Shown in pieces: positions 18,208 to 27,401 of a stretch of DNA of 64,000 nt (position 1 is the first letter of the stretch; every line of letters begins with the position of its first letter). The stretch is from NCBI GenBank assembly GCA_013824615.1, contig PNOC01000015.1:1-64000 (forward strand). Direction: 5' to 3'. Position numbers and translations under genes: made by a program. The notes beneath the pieces were generated by a model. It saw only the letters and a program-made list of their open reading frames with translations, had not been told where the DNA came from and ran no database searches. This DNA comes from Thermodesulfovibrio sp. (lineage in GTDB: Bacteria > Nitrospirota > Thermodesulfovibrionia > Thermodesulfovibrionales > UBA6898).

Positions 18208-19367
18208 TTGCAATAGACGTCAGGGATGTCAGGAAGATCTACCGGATATATAAGGCCCCTGCAGACCGGCTGAAGGAGATCGTCCTGAGACGATCTTTTC
18301 ATTCGGAATTTGTGGCGCTGGACACCATGTCCTTTTCGGTTCCACAGGGGTCTACTTTTGGCATTATAGGAGAAAACGGCGCCGGGAAAAGCACCCTGAT
18401 GAAGCTGCTGGCGAAGACGTTAAAGCCGACTTCCGGCAGCGTTACCATGGTCGGCAGGGTAGCGGCTCTGCTCGAACTCGGTGCAGGCTTCAACCCGGAA
18501 CTTACCGGAGACGAGAATATTTACCTGAACGCATATCTTATGGGCCTTACCAAGGATGAGATTGATGAACGGAAACAGCAGATAATCGATTTTTCAGAAC
18601 TCGGAGACTCTATCTTCCGACCGGTCAAGACCTACTCCTCCGGCATGTATGTGCGGCTGGCCTTCTCCATAGCCACGAGTGTAAACCCGGACATACTTAT
18701 CATTGATGAGGCACTTTCGGTCGGAGATCAGCATTTTCAGAAAAAGTGCATCGACCGCATGATCCGCTTCAAAGATGCAGGCAAGACGATCGTCTTCTGC
18801 TCACACAGTCTCTATCACGTGCAGGAGCTCTGTCAGACCACGCTCTGGATAGACCAGGGCAAGACCAGGATGATAGGCAAAACAGGGGCAGTAACCACAC
18901 ATTATCAGAATTTTGTACGGGCCAAGGATGAAATCAAGATCGACAAGGCCGAAGCAAAAACAGACTCGCCGATCATGATAAAGAAAATGACTGTTGTGGA
19001 CAGCCGCGGGCAGGAGATCACAACGATCACTGAATTCCAGGACATCTTCATCAATCTGGAAGTAAGTGCCCTGGAGCCTACCAAAGGTCATCTGGCCTTT
19101 GCCCTGATGCGTAATGATCAGGAGACCTGCTATGCCACGGGTACGCATTTCGATGGCTACCAGCCGATAACCTTTCGTGACGGCATGCATATGCGCATCG
19201 GACTCCCCCATTTCTGCCTCCTCAACGGCCTGTACTTCTTCAGCGTGGCGCTTGCAGACGATACCGGTCTCCATCCTTATCACGTGGCAAGTTCTCCTCA
19301 CATCTCCGTCCTGAACCAGAAACGGGAGCTGGGAATATTTCATATGGAGCACACATGGGAAATATAG
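18204..19367 (+). CDS. wzt: ABC exporter ATPase with C-terminal glycan-recognition domain (Wzt-like)
   Basis: A 387-aa ATPase. Walker A is GENGAGKST (about residue 57), the signature is YSSGMYVRLAFS and Walker B is DILIIDEALSVGD. Residues about 255-380 form a Wzt-C-type beta domain that in known systems binds the finished end of the glycan chain. This makes the substrate an end-capped polysaccharide. The end overlaps the methyltransferase gene by 13 bases, and methyl groups are a common capping signal for Wzt. Confidence 0.92.
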   Translation: MIAIDVRDVRKIYRIYKAPADRLKEIVLRRSFHSEFVALDTMSFSVPQGSTFGIIGENGAGKSTLMKLLAKTLKPTSGSVTMVGRVAALLELGAGFNPELTGDENIYLNAYLMGLTKDEIDERKQQIIDFSELGDSIFRPVKTYSSGMYVRLAFSIATSVNPDILIIDEALSVGDQHFQKKCIDRMIRFKDAGKTIVFCSHSLYHVQELCQTTLWIDQGKTRMIGKTGAVTTHYQNFVRAKDEIKIDKAEAKTDSPIMIKKMTVVDSRGQEITTITEFQDIFINLEVSALEPTKGHLAFALMRNDQETCYATGTHFDGYQPITFRDGMHMRIGLPHFCLLNGLYFFSVALADDTGLHPYHVASSPHISVLNQKRELGIFHMEHTWEI

Positions 19368-20296
19368 AGGACCGGGTTCCCAATTTTTTCGGCAAGATAT
19401 ATCCCACTTATGATCAGAACCTGCTTATCGAAACTCTGGGTATTGCTGAATCGGACAAGGTTCTTGACATAGGGGGCGGACACAACCCCTTCCTGCGCGC
19501 TGACTACATAGTTGACAGTGACATCCTCGACAATTCCCACCGGGGTGGGAATGCCATCCCTGAAGACCGCCGGCAGAAATACCTCCAGGCTGATATCCAC
19601 GATCTTCCCTTCGCGGATAAGTCGATCGACTTTATTTACTGCTCTCATGTGCTGGAACATGTGCAGGACCCTGCAAAAGCATGCCAGGAGCTCATACGTG
19701 TCGGGAAGCGGGGGTTTATCGAGACACCGCGCAAATGGACCGAATTCGTTGCCGGATATCCGTCACATCAATGGCTGGTGGATCTGATAGACGGCACTCT
19801 CGTCTTCGAGCGCAAGCAGTTCGTTGAATCGCCCTATCTCAATGTGCTTATCCATAACGTCTGGAAAAACGCCCGGCTCAGGGATAACGCCTTGAAGCAC
19901 TTTCTTAATGTCTCCTGTGTGCAACTGCATTGGACTGGGTCTTTCTCCTTCAGGGTTATGGAATCCCCGGAAAACAGGTTTGATTATACAGACCCGGCCC
20001 ATGCCGCCCTTGCCCACTTTTTCTTTGCAAAAAATATATTTCTCCTTGATGCCCCGCTTGAGCACGGAATCTTTCATGCAAAAAAGGCTGTTTCGCTGGA
20101 GCCTGACAACGGGAGGTTTTTAATATTGCTTGCGGGATATGCACTTGCCCTCGGAGATGCCGGACTATGGAGGGACACCAATAAAATTCTCTACGCCGGG
20201 AATATTCTGCACCCTGCTGACCGATTGCTGATCCTTGCCGGATTTACACAACCCGTAATGAAAAAGCTTCGTGCTGCGATCGAAAAAAATGGTTAA
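19355..20296 (+). CDS. SAM-dependent methyltransferase (class I)
   Basis: A 313-aa enzyme. SAM-binding motif I is VLDIGGGHNPF (about residues 36-46), and CSHVLEHVQDP (about 98-108) is the usual motif-IV region of methyltransferase family 11. Residues after about 215 form an additional helical, TPR-like region (KKAVSLEPDNGRFLILLAGY). Placed directly after wzt, it may methylate the glycan end. The acceptor is not known. Confidence 0.8.
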   Translation: MGNIEDRVPNFFGKIYPTYDQNLLIETLGIAESDKVLDIGGGHNPFLRADYIVDSDILDNSHRGGNAIPEDRRQKYLQADIHDLPFADKSIDFIYCSHVLEHVQDPAKACQELIRVGKRGFIETPRKWTEFVAGYPSHQWLVDLIDGTLVFERKQFVESPYLNVLIHNVWKNARLRDNALKHFLNVSCVQLHWTGSFSFRVMESPENRFDYTDPAHAALAHFFFAKNIFLLDAPLEHGIFHAKKAVSLEPDNGRFLILLAGYALALGDAGLWRDTNKILYAGNILHPADRLLILAGFTQPVMKKLRAAIEKNG

Positions 20297-21254
20297 AAAA
20301 GAAGCTGAGCCCGGCATTATCCAGCCTCCCAAGACTTTTTTCCTTGAGCTTACCAACCACTGCAACCTGAGGTGCTCAATGTGCAATTTTCACAGTCCCC
20401 AGGTGATCCGACGGCGGGAAAAGGGCTTCATGGATACCGCCTCGGCCCTCAGGCTTCTTGACGAAATCTCAACGTTCACGACTGAAAAGCCCTGGATAGC
20501 ACTGCATGGAGCAGGAGAACCTCTGCTGCATAAGGACATTGTGTCTATTTTGGCGCATGGGGCGTCGTATGATTTCAACATAGGATTTCTGACAAACGCT
20601 GTTCTCCTTGACCGTGCTTTATCAGAAAGGATCCTTGACGCCGGAATCAGCTGGATCGGATTCAGCATTGACGGGACTGACAAAACAAAGTTTGAAAAAT
20701 ACCGGTGTGGTGCGGATTATGATCAGGTAGTGCGCAATGCTCTGCAGTTCATCGACCTGGCACAAAAAAGGGATCGGCCTGTCAGGATCATGGTCAATAT
20801 GACTATGCAGGACGAGATGAAAGAGGATGTCACTGCCTTTGTCCGGTTCTGGTCTGAACGCGTCAGGGAGGTCTGTGTATCCCCCTTCAGACCCATCGGG
20901 ACAAGAGACAATGTTCTGGCGCGGACAGCAGGAACGCTCGAGAGAGTTCCCTGCTATATGCTCTCCACCATGATGGTAGTCTTCTGGAGCGGAGATGTCG
21001 GGTTATGCTGCGAGGATTGGTTCAATGATGGCCAGATGGGAAATGCCTTCACAGAAGGGCTGTCACAGATCTGGACCGGAGAAAAATTCTCGCGCTATCG
21101 CGCTCTGGACAGATTAAAAAAACATGCTGAAATTCCGCTCTGCGCTGATTGCAACTCCTGGTATAATGCTGTCCCGCAGACATATTTTGATGACGCACTC
21201 AATGCCACGGTGACAAAAACTGCCTGGCAGTATTCTTATGTCAGAAAAGAATAA
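20289..21254 (+). CDS. Radical SAM enzyme with SPASM-like C-terminus
   Basis: A 321-aa radical SAM protein. The cluster motif CNLRCSMC (CxxxCxxC) lies near residue 24, with the GGE-like stretch HGAGEPLLHKDI after it. Cys residues near the end (VGLCCEDW, IPLCADCNSW) suggest an auxiliary Fe-S cluster of SPASM/Twitch type. I use ATG 20289, which overlaps the methyltransferase stop by 8 bases; GTG 20271 is also open. The reaction is unknown. Relatives occur in glycan and lipid gene clusters. Confidence 0.82.
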   Translation: MVKKEAEPGIIQPPKTFFLELTNHCNLRCSMCNFHSPQVIRRREKGFMDTASALRLLDEISTFTTEKPWIALHGAGEPLLHKDIVSILAHGASYDFNIGFLTNAVLLDRALSERILDAGISWIGFSIDGTDKTKFEKYRCGADYDQVVRNALQFIDLAQKRDRPVRIMVNMTMQDEMKEDVTAFVRFWSERVREVCVSPFRPIGTRDNVLARTAGTLERVPCYMLSTMMVVFWSGDVGLCCEDWFNDGQMGNAFTEGLSQIWTGEKFSRYRALDRLKKHAEIPLCADCNSWYNAVPQTYFDDALNATVTKTAWQYSYVRKE

Positions 21255-22245
21255 TTTCGTCATAAGGGCTTATCAGCCCGGTGATGAAGATGGAATCAAT
21301 GATATGTTCAATGAGGTCTTTACTCAGCAGAGGGACCTCCGTGCATGGCAGTGGGAGTTTGCAGGCAGCCCCTACGGACCCGGGGTTATAAGCGTCGGCA
21401 TATCTGAAGAGGGAAGACCTGCTTCTCACTTCAGCGGATACCCGGCGATACTCTGCTGCACAGGAACTGAAGCTGGTGGACTTCAGGAGTTCCGAACTCT
21501 TCAGTGCGCCGACAAAATGACCCGGCAGCAGTTTAGGAAATCCGGCCTTATGAGTGGCACTTATGAACATTTCAGACAGCAGGTTGCAGAGAAGCAGATC
21601 CCTTTTTCATATGCCTTTGCCGCTGCCGCGAGTTTCAGGCTCGGCAACAGACTCGGCTATGCCGATATCGGCCCGGTCCATTACCGGAAGCTGGTTATTT
21701 CTCAATTCAGTTTAAGATTCACCGACACTCTGGCGGGCGCAGTCCGGGGCCTGAGCATCCATGAAGTTTCCTCAATCGACCGGGAGTGGTCATCATTTTT
21801 TGACAAGGCCGCCCGTGGCTATGAATGTCTTATCAAGAAAGACGAAGCCTATTTCCGCTGGCGATATCTTGTCCGTCCGAACCGCAGGTATTTTATTCTC
21901 GCCGCAAAAGAATGGGGAAAACTCATAGGATGGGCTGTATTTTTCAGAGAGGGAGACAAGCTTATCTGGGGTGATGCACTGTACTGTGAAGGTAAGAGCT
22001 CAGCGGTGATGAAAACCCTCAAACACCTGCTAGGCCACCCCTATGCGGCCGGTGCGGCCTATATTGAATGCTGGTTTCCCCCCAGACCCGATTGGTGGCA
22101 TGCAACCCTTCGCAGAACCGGATTTTCTGAAGAAGCGGAACCAAATGGCCTGCATCTTGTTGCGCCGACATGGCATGATAAAGACTTCCCTGAACTGCTG
22201 AAACAGAAATTTTATTACACGGTCGGAGACAGTGATTTATTCTAG
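21238..22245 (+). CDS. GNAT-family acetyltransferase
   Basis: A 335-aa protein beginning FVIRAYQPGDEDGINDMF, the usual N-terminal strand and helix of GNAT N-acetyltransferases. The middle and C-terminal region (about 195-325) looks like a second GNAT-like half. Such two-lobed proteins are found in polysaccharide and lipid clusters, but the donor and acceptor cannot be named. It overlaps the radical SAM gene by 17 bases and ends the + strand run; the next genes are convergent. Confidence 0.72.
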   Translation: MSEKNNFVIRAYQPGDEDGINDMFNEVFTQQRDLRAWQWEFAGSPYGPGVISVGISEEGRPASHFSGYPAILCCTGTEAGGLQEFRTLQCADKMTRQQFRKSGLMSGTYEHFRQQVAEKQIPFSYAFAAAASFRLGNRLGYADIGPVHYRKLVISQFSLRFTDTLAGAVRGLSIHEVSSIDREWSSFFDKAARGYECLIKKDEAYFRWRYLVRPNRRYFILAAKEWGKLIGWAVFFREGDKLIWGDALYCEGKSSAVMKTLKHLLGHPYAAGAAYIECWFPPRPDWWHATLRRTGFSEEAEPNGLHLVAPTWHDKDFPELLKQKFYYTVGDSDLF

Positions 22246-22283
22246 CCGCTCAAGCGGACTGCGGATATAAAACTCCAAATATC

Positions 22284-23048
22284 TCAGGTATCGAGTTTCA
22301 GCAGCGGCCCATATCCCGGAACGCTGCAGTTTTCGCAGAGGGTCAGCCCGCTGCGGCCTTTCCCCTCAAGGCTGTTGCGTATTTCTTCAAGCCTTGTGTT
22401 GCGCAAAAAGATATCGACTGCCGAGGCATTCCTGACATTTCCGAAGACAACATCATAATAAAAATCACAGCAGCAGAGATACACGTCCCCGTCCGGATTT
22501 ATTACCATCTGCCGGGAGGGCAGACAGCACCCCTCCGAGGTCTTCGTGGTCTGGTTTACGATGTCTGAAGTTACGGAACCTCCCCGGTTATGGAAAGACC
22601 GCTGCTTGTCAAAATCATAAAACGTGGTCAGGCTGACCCTGCTGTCGCCAAAATATCTTGCCATTTCAAGAAACTCTCCCATGCGTTCCTCCGAGTGAGC
22701 CGATATAAAGAGCTTCCTGAGACCCGCATCGAAAAGGTTACCCAATATCCCCATTTCAAGCAGATCTCCGTTGGTGAACAGGTAACTTTCTGCCTCAGGC
22801 AGCACAATACTGATACGTCTTATGAAGGAGACTATCCTCTTGTCCATCAAAGGCTCATTATTAACAAAGGGGGAGATAAGTCCGGAATATTGTATCGCCT
22901 TCAGGTCAAGGAGTATCTTCTCGAAAACGTCCTCCTCCATGACCTTTCTTTCCCAGGCCCTTTCAAGGCCGAACTTACAGTAGGAACATTTTCGGGTACA
23001 GGTATTTACTGTCTCTATATTGACTTCTTCTATAGCGGCAAGTGGCAT
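22284..23048 (-). CDS. Radical SAM protein with C-terminal Cys cluster
   Basis: A short 254-aa radical SAM protein. The motif CTRKCSYC lies near residue 17. C-terminal cysteines (EGCCLPSRQM, VYLCCCDFYYD and LCENC) look like a SPASM-type auxiliary cluster. It is the last gene of a four-gene minus-strand group with two acyltransferases and a B12-type radical SAM protein. The substrate is unknown. Confidence 0.8.
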   Translation of the reverse strand: MPLAAIEEVNIETVNTCTRKCSYCKFGLERAWERKVMEEDVFEKILLDLKAIQYSGLISPFVNNEPLMDKRIVSFIRRISIVLPEAESYLFTNGDLLEMGILGNLFDAGLRKLFISAHSEERMGEFLEMARYFGDSRVSLTTFYDFDKQRSFHNRGGSVTSDIVNQTTKTSEGCCLPSRQMVINPDGDVYLCCCDFYYDVVFGNVRNASAVDIFLRNTRLEEIRNSLEGKGRSGLTLCENCSVPGYGPLLKLDT

Positions 23049-23103
23049 TCGTACACCCCGGGTTGATATTCATCCCGGTCCAGGACCGGCGTCATTGAGA
23101 ACT

Positions 23104-23994
23104 TCACATCATTCCTTTTGCATAAAACCAGCCGAGCCATGATTCGGGCGAAGACCGTATGACCTCTTCGAGGCCTGCCGCCCACTTCTGCAGGTCTATC
23201 GCACCAGCCTCGGTCGGGAGGGCGGGAAAAGAGAGGCGGTACGGGTCCGCAATACCCTGCACCCTTGAAAAAACGGAAGCAGCAGGCACCTGTGCCTCTT
23301 CTGCAATCCAGCGACACCCCGAAGGCAGCCAGAACTCCTTTCCCAAAAGCGTGATTCTTTCACCCTTTCCGCGGTGGCCAGGCAGATCTATGACCATCAG
23401 GAGAGAATATCCCTGCTTCAGCAGTTCGACGCTTTTCCTCACGGTATTGCCTTCATTGGTAAATATGACCGGTATGCGCCGGGACAGTTCAAGGAAGCTG
23501 TCTATACCTGTCAGCATATGGTCATCAGCACCGGCTGCCCTTGGATCTGACATCATAAAGGCGATCTTGCTCCCAAGTGTCTGCAGCGCCCAGGGGATCA
23601 GAAAATAGTAAGCGGAATGCGCGGTGAGAAGCAGCATCGGCCCCCTGTCCCGCAGCATGCTGTCCAGGAAGGAAATATCCTCCATGCTGATGATTTCCGG
23701 CAGATAGTCCAGTTTTCGCCTGGCGAGCCAGAGGTGCTCGAGCAAAACCCTGGTTTCGATAAGATGGAACCTCCTGATCACCTCCTCTGCATCTCTGCGC
23801 TGAAGGTTAAGCAGGTCTACAAGAGCTTCCACCGCATCATCCGACGTGGAGTCTGGAAACCGGAATGAAGGCCCATTGAGGCCCTTGCCAAGCCTTCCGG
23901 TATGCCGGATTGCGGCATATGCGGCCTCGGGCCGCAGAAGGCTTATCAGAGGCGTCAAAAATTCGGCGTTGAACCGCAGCCCATACTTATTCAA
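23104..23994 (-). CDS. LpxL/HtrB-like acyltransferase, divergent catalytic motif
   Basis: A 296-aa protein of the lysophospholipid/lipid A late acyltransferase family. The segment PMLLLTAHSAYYF stands where the family has the H-x4-D/E motif, but the acid is missing (Phe at that position). Downstream LMVIDLPGHRGKG and KEFWLPSG match the family. I choose TTG 23994, which has GGAGG 5 bases upstream and overlaps the previous gene by 8 bases; TTG 24006 would place the ribosome site inside the gene. It may have altered activity or depend on its neighbour. Confidence 0.72.
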   Translation of the reverse strand: MNKYGLRFNAEFLTPLISLLRPEAAYAAIRHTGRLGKGLNGPSFRFPDSTSDDAVEALVDLLNLQRRDAEEVIRRFHLIETRVLLEHLWLARRKLDYLPEIISMEDISFLDSMLRDRGPMLLLTAHSAYYFLIPWALQTLGSKIAFMMSDPRAAGADDHMLTGIDSFLELSRRIPVIFTNEGNTVRKSVELLKQGYSLLMVIDLPGHRGKGERITLLGKEFWLPSGCRWIAEEAQVPAASVFSRVQGIADPYRLSFPALPTEAGAIDLQKWAAGLEEVIRSSPESWLGWFYAKGMM

Positions 23995-24904
23995 AAAAAC
24001 CTCCAAGGCTTATCAGTGTCAGCAATTGTTCCGGTCGTGCAGTAATGAACTCCTCAAGGCGCAAGGCATAAACCTGCAGAATATCTTCAGCAGAAAGAAG
24101 ACTGGGCATGTCTCTGTACTCAACCAGCCTCTTTAACTTGCCGTCTCTGATATCTATATAGGGGGAGGCTGTCATGATCGGCAGACCTCTTTGCATAAAC
24201 ATCTCGACAATCCTGTTTGGGAAGGCGGCCCTCCTGTTCAGAAAACCCACTTCCATTCTTTTCTCTGTGATGAATGACCTCGGAAGGTCCAGTGCCGCGT
24301 AAATGATAACTTTCTCTGATGAAGATATCGATTTCCTCAGTCTGCGGGCAAACTCCGGGGTATTCGTATAGAGATATTTTCCTCCTTTGAAGTGTCTTTC
24401 ACTCAGGCCCATATTCATGTTGAAAATCCATCTGAATGGGGTCTCAATAGTTGCGGGGTCGACGCCATGAGCAATGGGTCGGACCCGGTAGCCCAACTCG
24501 GCAGTCGCAGTTATGACTTCATAGAAACTTCCCGTGTGGGAGTACAGCACCAGTACCGGCCCCTTGTCATAATTGGCCGATAGCGCCTCAAGACCGTCAA
24601 AGGCATTGAAATACCGTACTGTCTTTCGTCCGAGAAAAGGATAGATATAGGTATCTGACTCGCGAAAGGCACAAATCAGATTATAAGCAGTGGCCAGCTT
24701 GCCGGCGTCCTGCCCTTTCAGGAAAGGGTATGTTTCGCAGGCTTTTCTTACCTCTTTAAAATACATGACGGTTTTCGGGCCGTCAGGACATATCTTTGCA
24801 ACATCTTCGAGTTTCTGAAAAGACCCTGTAGATGCTCTCAGGGAAAAAAGAGGGAGTTTCAGGAAATAATAAACAAGTTGTCTCCAGTATTCAGAAGCAG
24901 CCAT
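23987..24904 (-). CDS. LpxL/HtrB-like acyltransferase
   Basis: A 305-aa member of the same family as the next gene. The catalytic region reads VLVLYSHTGSFYEVI: the His is present, and the acidic residue is at +6 rather than +5. Later parts (VIIYAALDLPRSF, VGFLNRRAAFPNRIVEMFM) follow the family plan of substrate-loop and second half. It probably transfers an acyl chain onto a membrane lipid or lipid-linked sugar. The two genes look like an ancient duplication, but sequence identity is low. Confidence 0.75.
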   Translation of the reverse strand: MAASEYWRQLVYYFLKLPLFSLRASTGSFQKLEDVAKICPDGPKTVMYFKEVRKACETYPFLKGQDAGKLATAYNLICAFRESDTYIYPFLGRKTVRYFNAFDGLEALSANYDKGPVLVLYSHTGSFYEVITATAELGYRVRPIAHGVDPATIETPFRWIFNMNMGLSERHFKGGKYLYTNTPEFARRLRKSISSSEKVIIYAALDLPRSFITEKRMEVGFLNRRAAFPNRIVEMFMQRGLPIMTASPYIDIRDGKLKRLVEYRDMPSLLSAEDILQVYALRLEEFITARPEQLLTLISLGGFFE

Positions 24905-24933
24905 CTGTAACCCCAGCGCTCACCAGGCCCCTT

Positions 24934-26301
24934 TTACTCAGACCGGATAAAGGACCTCAAACGCGCGTATATCTTCGCAATATTATGTGTAGCAAAGTCC
25001 TCACGGAATTTATTTGCGGTTTCAAGGACATACTGGGCCGGAAGATCAGGCGTGTCAAGGGATGGGGCACAAAAATCCCAGCGGTCATCCCGGGGGTGCT
25101 GAACGATATTATTGTCATAAGCGAGTTGAGCCAGTTCAGTGCCCGGAAGGGGTTGATAGATAAAAGGCAGGGCTGCGTCAGGCTGGATTTCCTCGTTCAG
25201 CGCGATGGTCTTCGCTACGGTTTCCTTTGTTTCGTAGGGCAGACCAAACATATTAAATGTCATGGTCATCAACCCGTACTTCTTCAAAAGTTTCATTCCT
25301 TTCACGATAGTGCTGTTCGACATATTTCTCTTGAGATACTTGACCCGGTACTCCTCATCGCCATTTTCAATGCCAAAGAGAAACAGTTTAAGGCCGCTTT
25401 CGGCAAGAGCAGCCACAGTCGGCTCGTCTATCAGATCAATTCTGCTCATGACGATATAAGGCAGCCCGATTTCACGGCTATACACAGGACAGAACTTCAG
25501 GACCCATTCCTTGCTCAGGGTAAAGGTCTCGTCCAGGAATTCATAATACTGCGGCTGGTAGGTCTGCGAAAGAGCCTTAAGATCGCTGATGACGCGTTCG
25601 GGACTGTAGCGTCGTACGAAGCGTGAAGGTCCTTTGTAAAAATCCAACAGAGCGCTGTTGCTGCAATAGGTGCATCTATAGGGACAACCCCTGCCGGAAA
25701 TCACCGGAAGGGAAAAAATACCTCCGGGCTGCAGAACTCCCAGATGTTTCTGCTTAAGGTTTCCGTCAGCGTTAAATATAGCGAAGTCAATATAGGGATA
25801 ATCCTCGAGCTTTTCAGCAAGCCACCTTTTCGAAAGGGCTTCCTTTGAAAGTTCCTGTCCCCGGAATATCATACCGTCAATAGAAGGATAAACGCCGGGG
25901 GAGGCAGCAGCGGCAAAGCGGGATAGTTCAAGCAGAGGTTGTTCACCCTCCCCAATACATACGGCATCCACCGCCGGGTGGGACATAACGTCCCCCGGGT
26001 CCAAAATAGCATGGTAGCCCCCCACAACAATCAGCCCATTGAAATCCTTTCTCAAAAGAGTAATCACTTCCCTGATCTTATGCCAATTAAAAGTCATTAC
26101 TGAGAAGGCGGCGATGGAGGGCTGTTTTGTCAGGATCTCTGCAGCAATATCAGCAGGCTTGTCAGAATGGCCTGATTTTTCGATATACACAACAAGATCG
26201 GTGCCGATATTGTTCTGTTTTAAAAACGAAGATATACACCCGATACCAAAGTTTATTTCGTGGTCAAAGGTGTGAAAGCAAAATACTATTTTGGTATCCA
26301 T
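24934..26301 (-). CDS. B12-binding-domain radical SAM protein
   Basis: A 455-aa protein with an N-terminal Rossmann-like cobalamin-binding domain (about residues 1-150, with GGYHAILDP near 95) and a radical SAM domain with GRGCPYRCTYCSNSAL (about 206-221). Family members carry out methylations, ring rearrangements and other C-H chemistry on lipids, hopanoids and natural products. It starts the group with two acyltransferases and a second radical SAM protein, which suggests a lipid substrate. Ribosome site GGAAGG precedes ATG 26301. Confidence 0.85.
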   Translation of the reverse strand: MDTKIVFCFHTFDHEINFGIGCISSFLKQNNIGTDLVVYIEKSGHSDKPADIAAEILTKQPSIAAFSVMTFNWHKIREVITLLRKDFNGLIVVGGYHAILDPGDVMSHPAVDAVCIGEGEQPLLELSRFAAAASPGVYPSIDGMIFRGQELSKEALSKRWLAEKLEDYPYIDFAIFNADGNLKQKHLGVLQPGGIFSLPVISGRGCPYRCTYCSNSALLDFYKGPSRFVRRYSPERVISDLKALSQTYQPQYYEFLDETFTLSKEWVLKFCPVYSREIGLPYIVMSRIDLIDEPTVAALAESGLKLFLFGIENGDEEYRVKYLKRNMSNSTIVKGMKLLKKYGLMTMTFNMFGLPYETKETVAKTIALNEEIQPDAALPFIYQPLPGTELAQLAYDNNIVQHPRDDRWDFCAPSLDTPDLPAQYVLETANKFREDFATHNIAKIYARLRSFIRSE

Positions 26302-26346
26302 AAACCTTCCTTGTGAGCAGGCATGTTTTCTGATATATATACAAAT

Positions 26347-26370
26347 GGGGGGGGGTATTTCTCCCCCCCC
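26347..26370 (-). terminator. G9/C8 hairpin between ppiC-like and radical SAM genes
   Basis: Nine G (26347-26355), a 7-base loop TATTTCT and eight C (26363-26370) make a near-perfect homopolymer hairpin in a 91-base gap. There is no T-run, but the stem would be very stable, so termination or processing after the chaperone gene is plausible. Homopolymer tracts of this length are also prone to slippage. Confidence 0.45.
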
Positions 26371-26392
26371 ACTAGTATATCACTGTGCTACG

Positions 26393-27337
26393 CTATTTTC
26401 TGGCAGGATTAATATCCATCACGCGTGAGCCGGGAGGCGGTCCGGTTTGCTTGTCAGGCTTTGGCGGTGCAGGGTCAGTAAATACGACCTTAGCAGCGGC
26501 CATGGCATTTTTGATTATCTCTTCTGTCTTGAGCTTCTTCATCTCCTCGAAGACCTTTTCCCGGGACTTTTCCTTGACCGCAGCAAAAAGTTCAACTCCA
26601 GCCACTTTTTTCTCTTCAACCAGAATTATGTGATATCCGAACTTGGACTCCACAATGTCGCTTATTTCTCCGGGCTTCATCGAGAATGCCTTCGCGTCGA
26701 ACTGAGGGACCATCTTTCCCTTTGGAAAAAATCCAAGATCGCCGCCTTTGGACTTTGAACCAGTGTCGTCTGATACGGCAGCAGCAAGCTTGCCAAAATC
26801 CTCACCGGCCCTGACCCTGGCAAGAAGGCTCTCTGCCTTTGCCTTTGATGTTGCCCGTCCTACAATCATTTCCGCCTCTGACGAGCCCTTGTCAAACTTC
26901 ACAAGTATATGCCTGGCCTTGACCATCTCAGGAACCTTAAAGAGCTCCTGATGGGCCTTATAGTACTGCTCGGCATCCTTGTCAGAAACGACTATCTTGG
27001 CCACCTCTGCCTTGATGTATTCCTGGGTCAGGATCTCATTCGTTATATTTTCGATCTGGGCCTTTATGGCCGCATTCTGATCAAGCTTATTCTGCCTGGC
27101 AATTTCGGAGATTACGCTCACCTGCACCAGTCTTTCAAGGACCGTCCTTTTGTTATGAGGGTTGTCGGCCAAAAATTTCTGACGCTCCGGAGGAAAAGCT
27201 TTTATCAGAGTCTCAAAGGTCGAACTGGTAATCTCCCTATTATTGAATTTTGCGAGAACCCTATCCTCTGCATGAATTGTGTTCCCCTGCAGAAAAAAAA
27301 CCAGTACTGCCATCACCGCTATAATTCGAAAACTCAT
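26393..27337 (-). CDS. Periplasmic parvulin-type peptidyl-prolyl isomerase / SurA-like chaperone
   Basis: A 314-aa protein with a signal peptide (about residues 1-22) ending near IHA. An N-terminal helical chaperone part (25-130) precedes one parvulin domain (about 135-245) that starts VKARHILVKF and contains GGDLGFFPKGKMVPQF and FGYHIILVEEK. It helps fold exported or outer-membrane proteins. ATG 27337 is preferred, with AGAGG upstream; TTG 27340 is also possible. It lies downstream of two large secreted proteins and a secretin, which fits a folding role. Confidence 0.9.
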   Translation of the reverse strand: MSFRIIAVMAVLVFFLQGNTIHAEDRVLAKFNNREITSSTFETLIKAFPPERQKFLADNPHNKRTVLERLVQVSVISEIARQNKLDQNAAIKAQIENITNEILTQEYIKAEVAKIVVSDKDAEQYYKAHQELFKVPEMVKARHILVKFDKGSSEAEMIVGRATSKAKAESLLARVRAGEDFGKLAAAVSDDTGSKSKGGDLGFFPKGKMVPQFDAKAFSMKPGEISDIVESKFGYHIILVEEKKVAGVELFAAVKEKSREKVFEEMKKLKTEEIIKNAMAAAKVVFTDPAPPKPDKQTGPPPGSRVMDINPARK

Positions 27338-27401
27338 CAAATGCTACCTCTTTCTTTCAGTAATAGTGATCAGTAATTCCCTTGTGCAGCTTAACCGCTT
27401 T

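Noticed and set aside
24832-25626. A 264-codon frame on the plus strand over the B12 radical SAM gene
   Set aside because: It lies antisense to a clear enzyme with intact motifs and shows no domain pattern.
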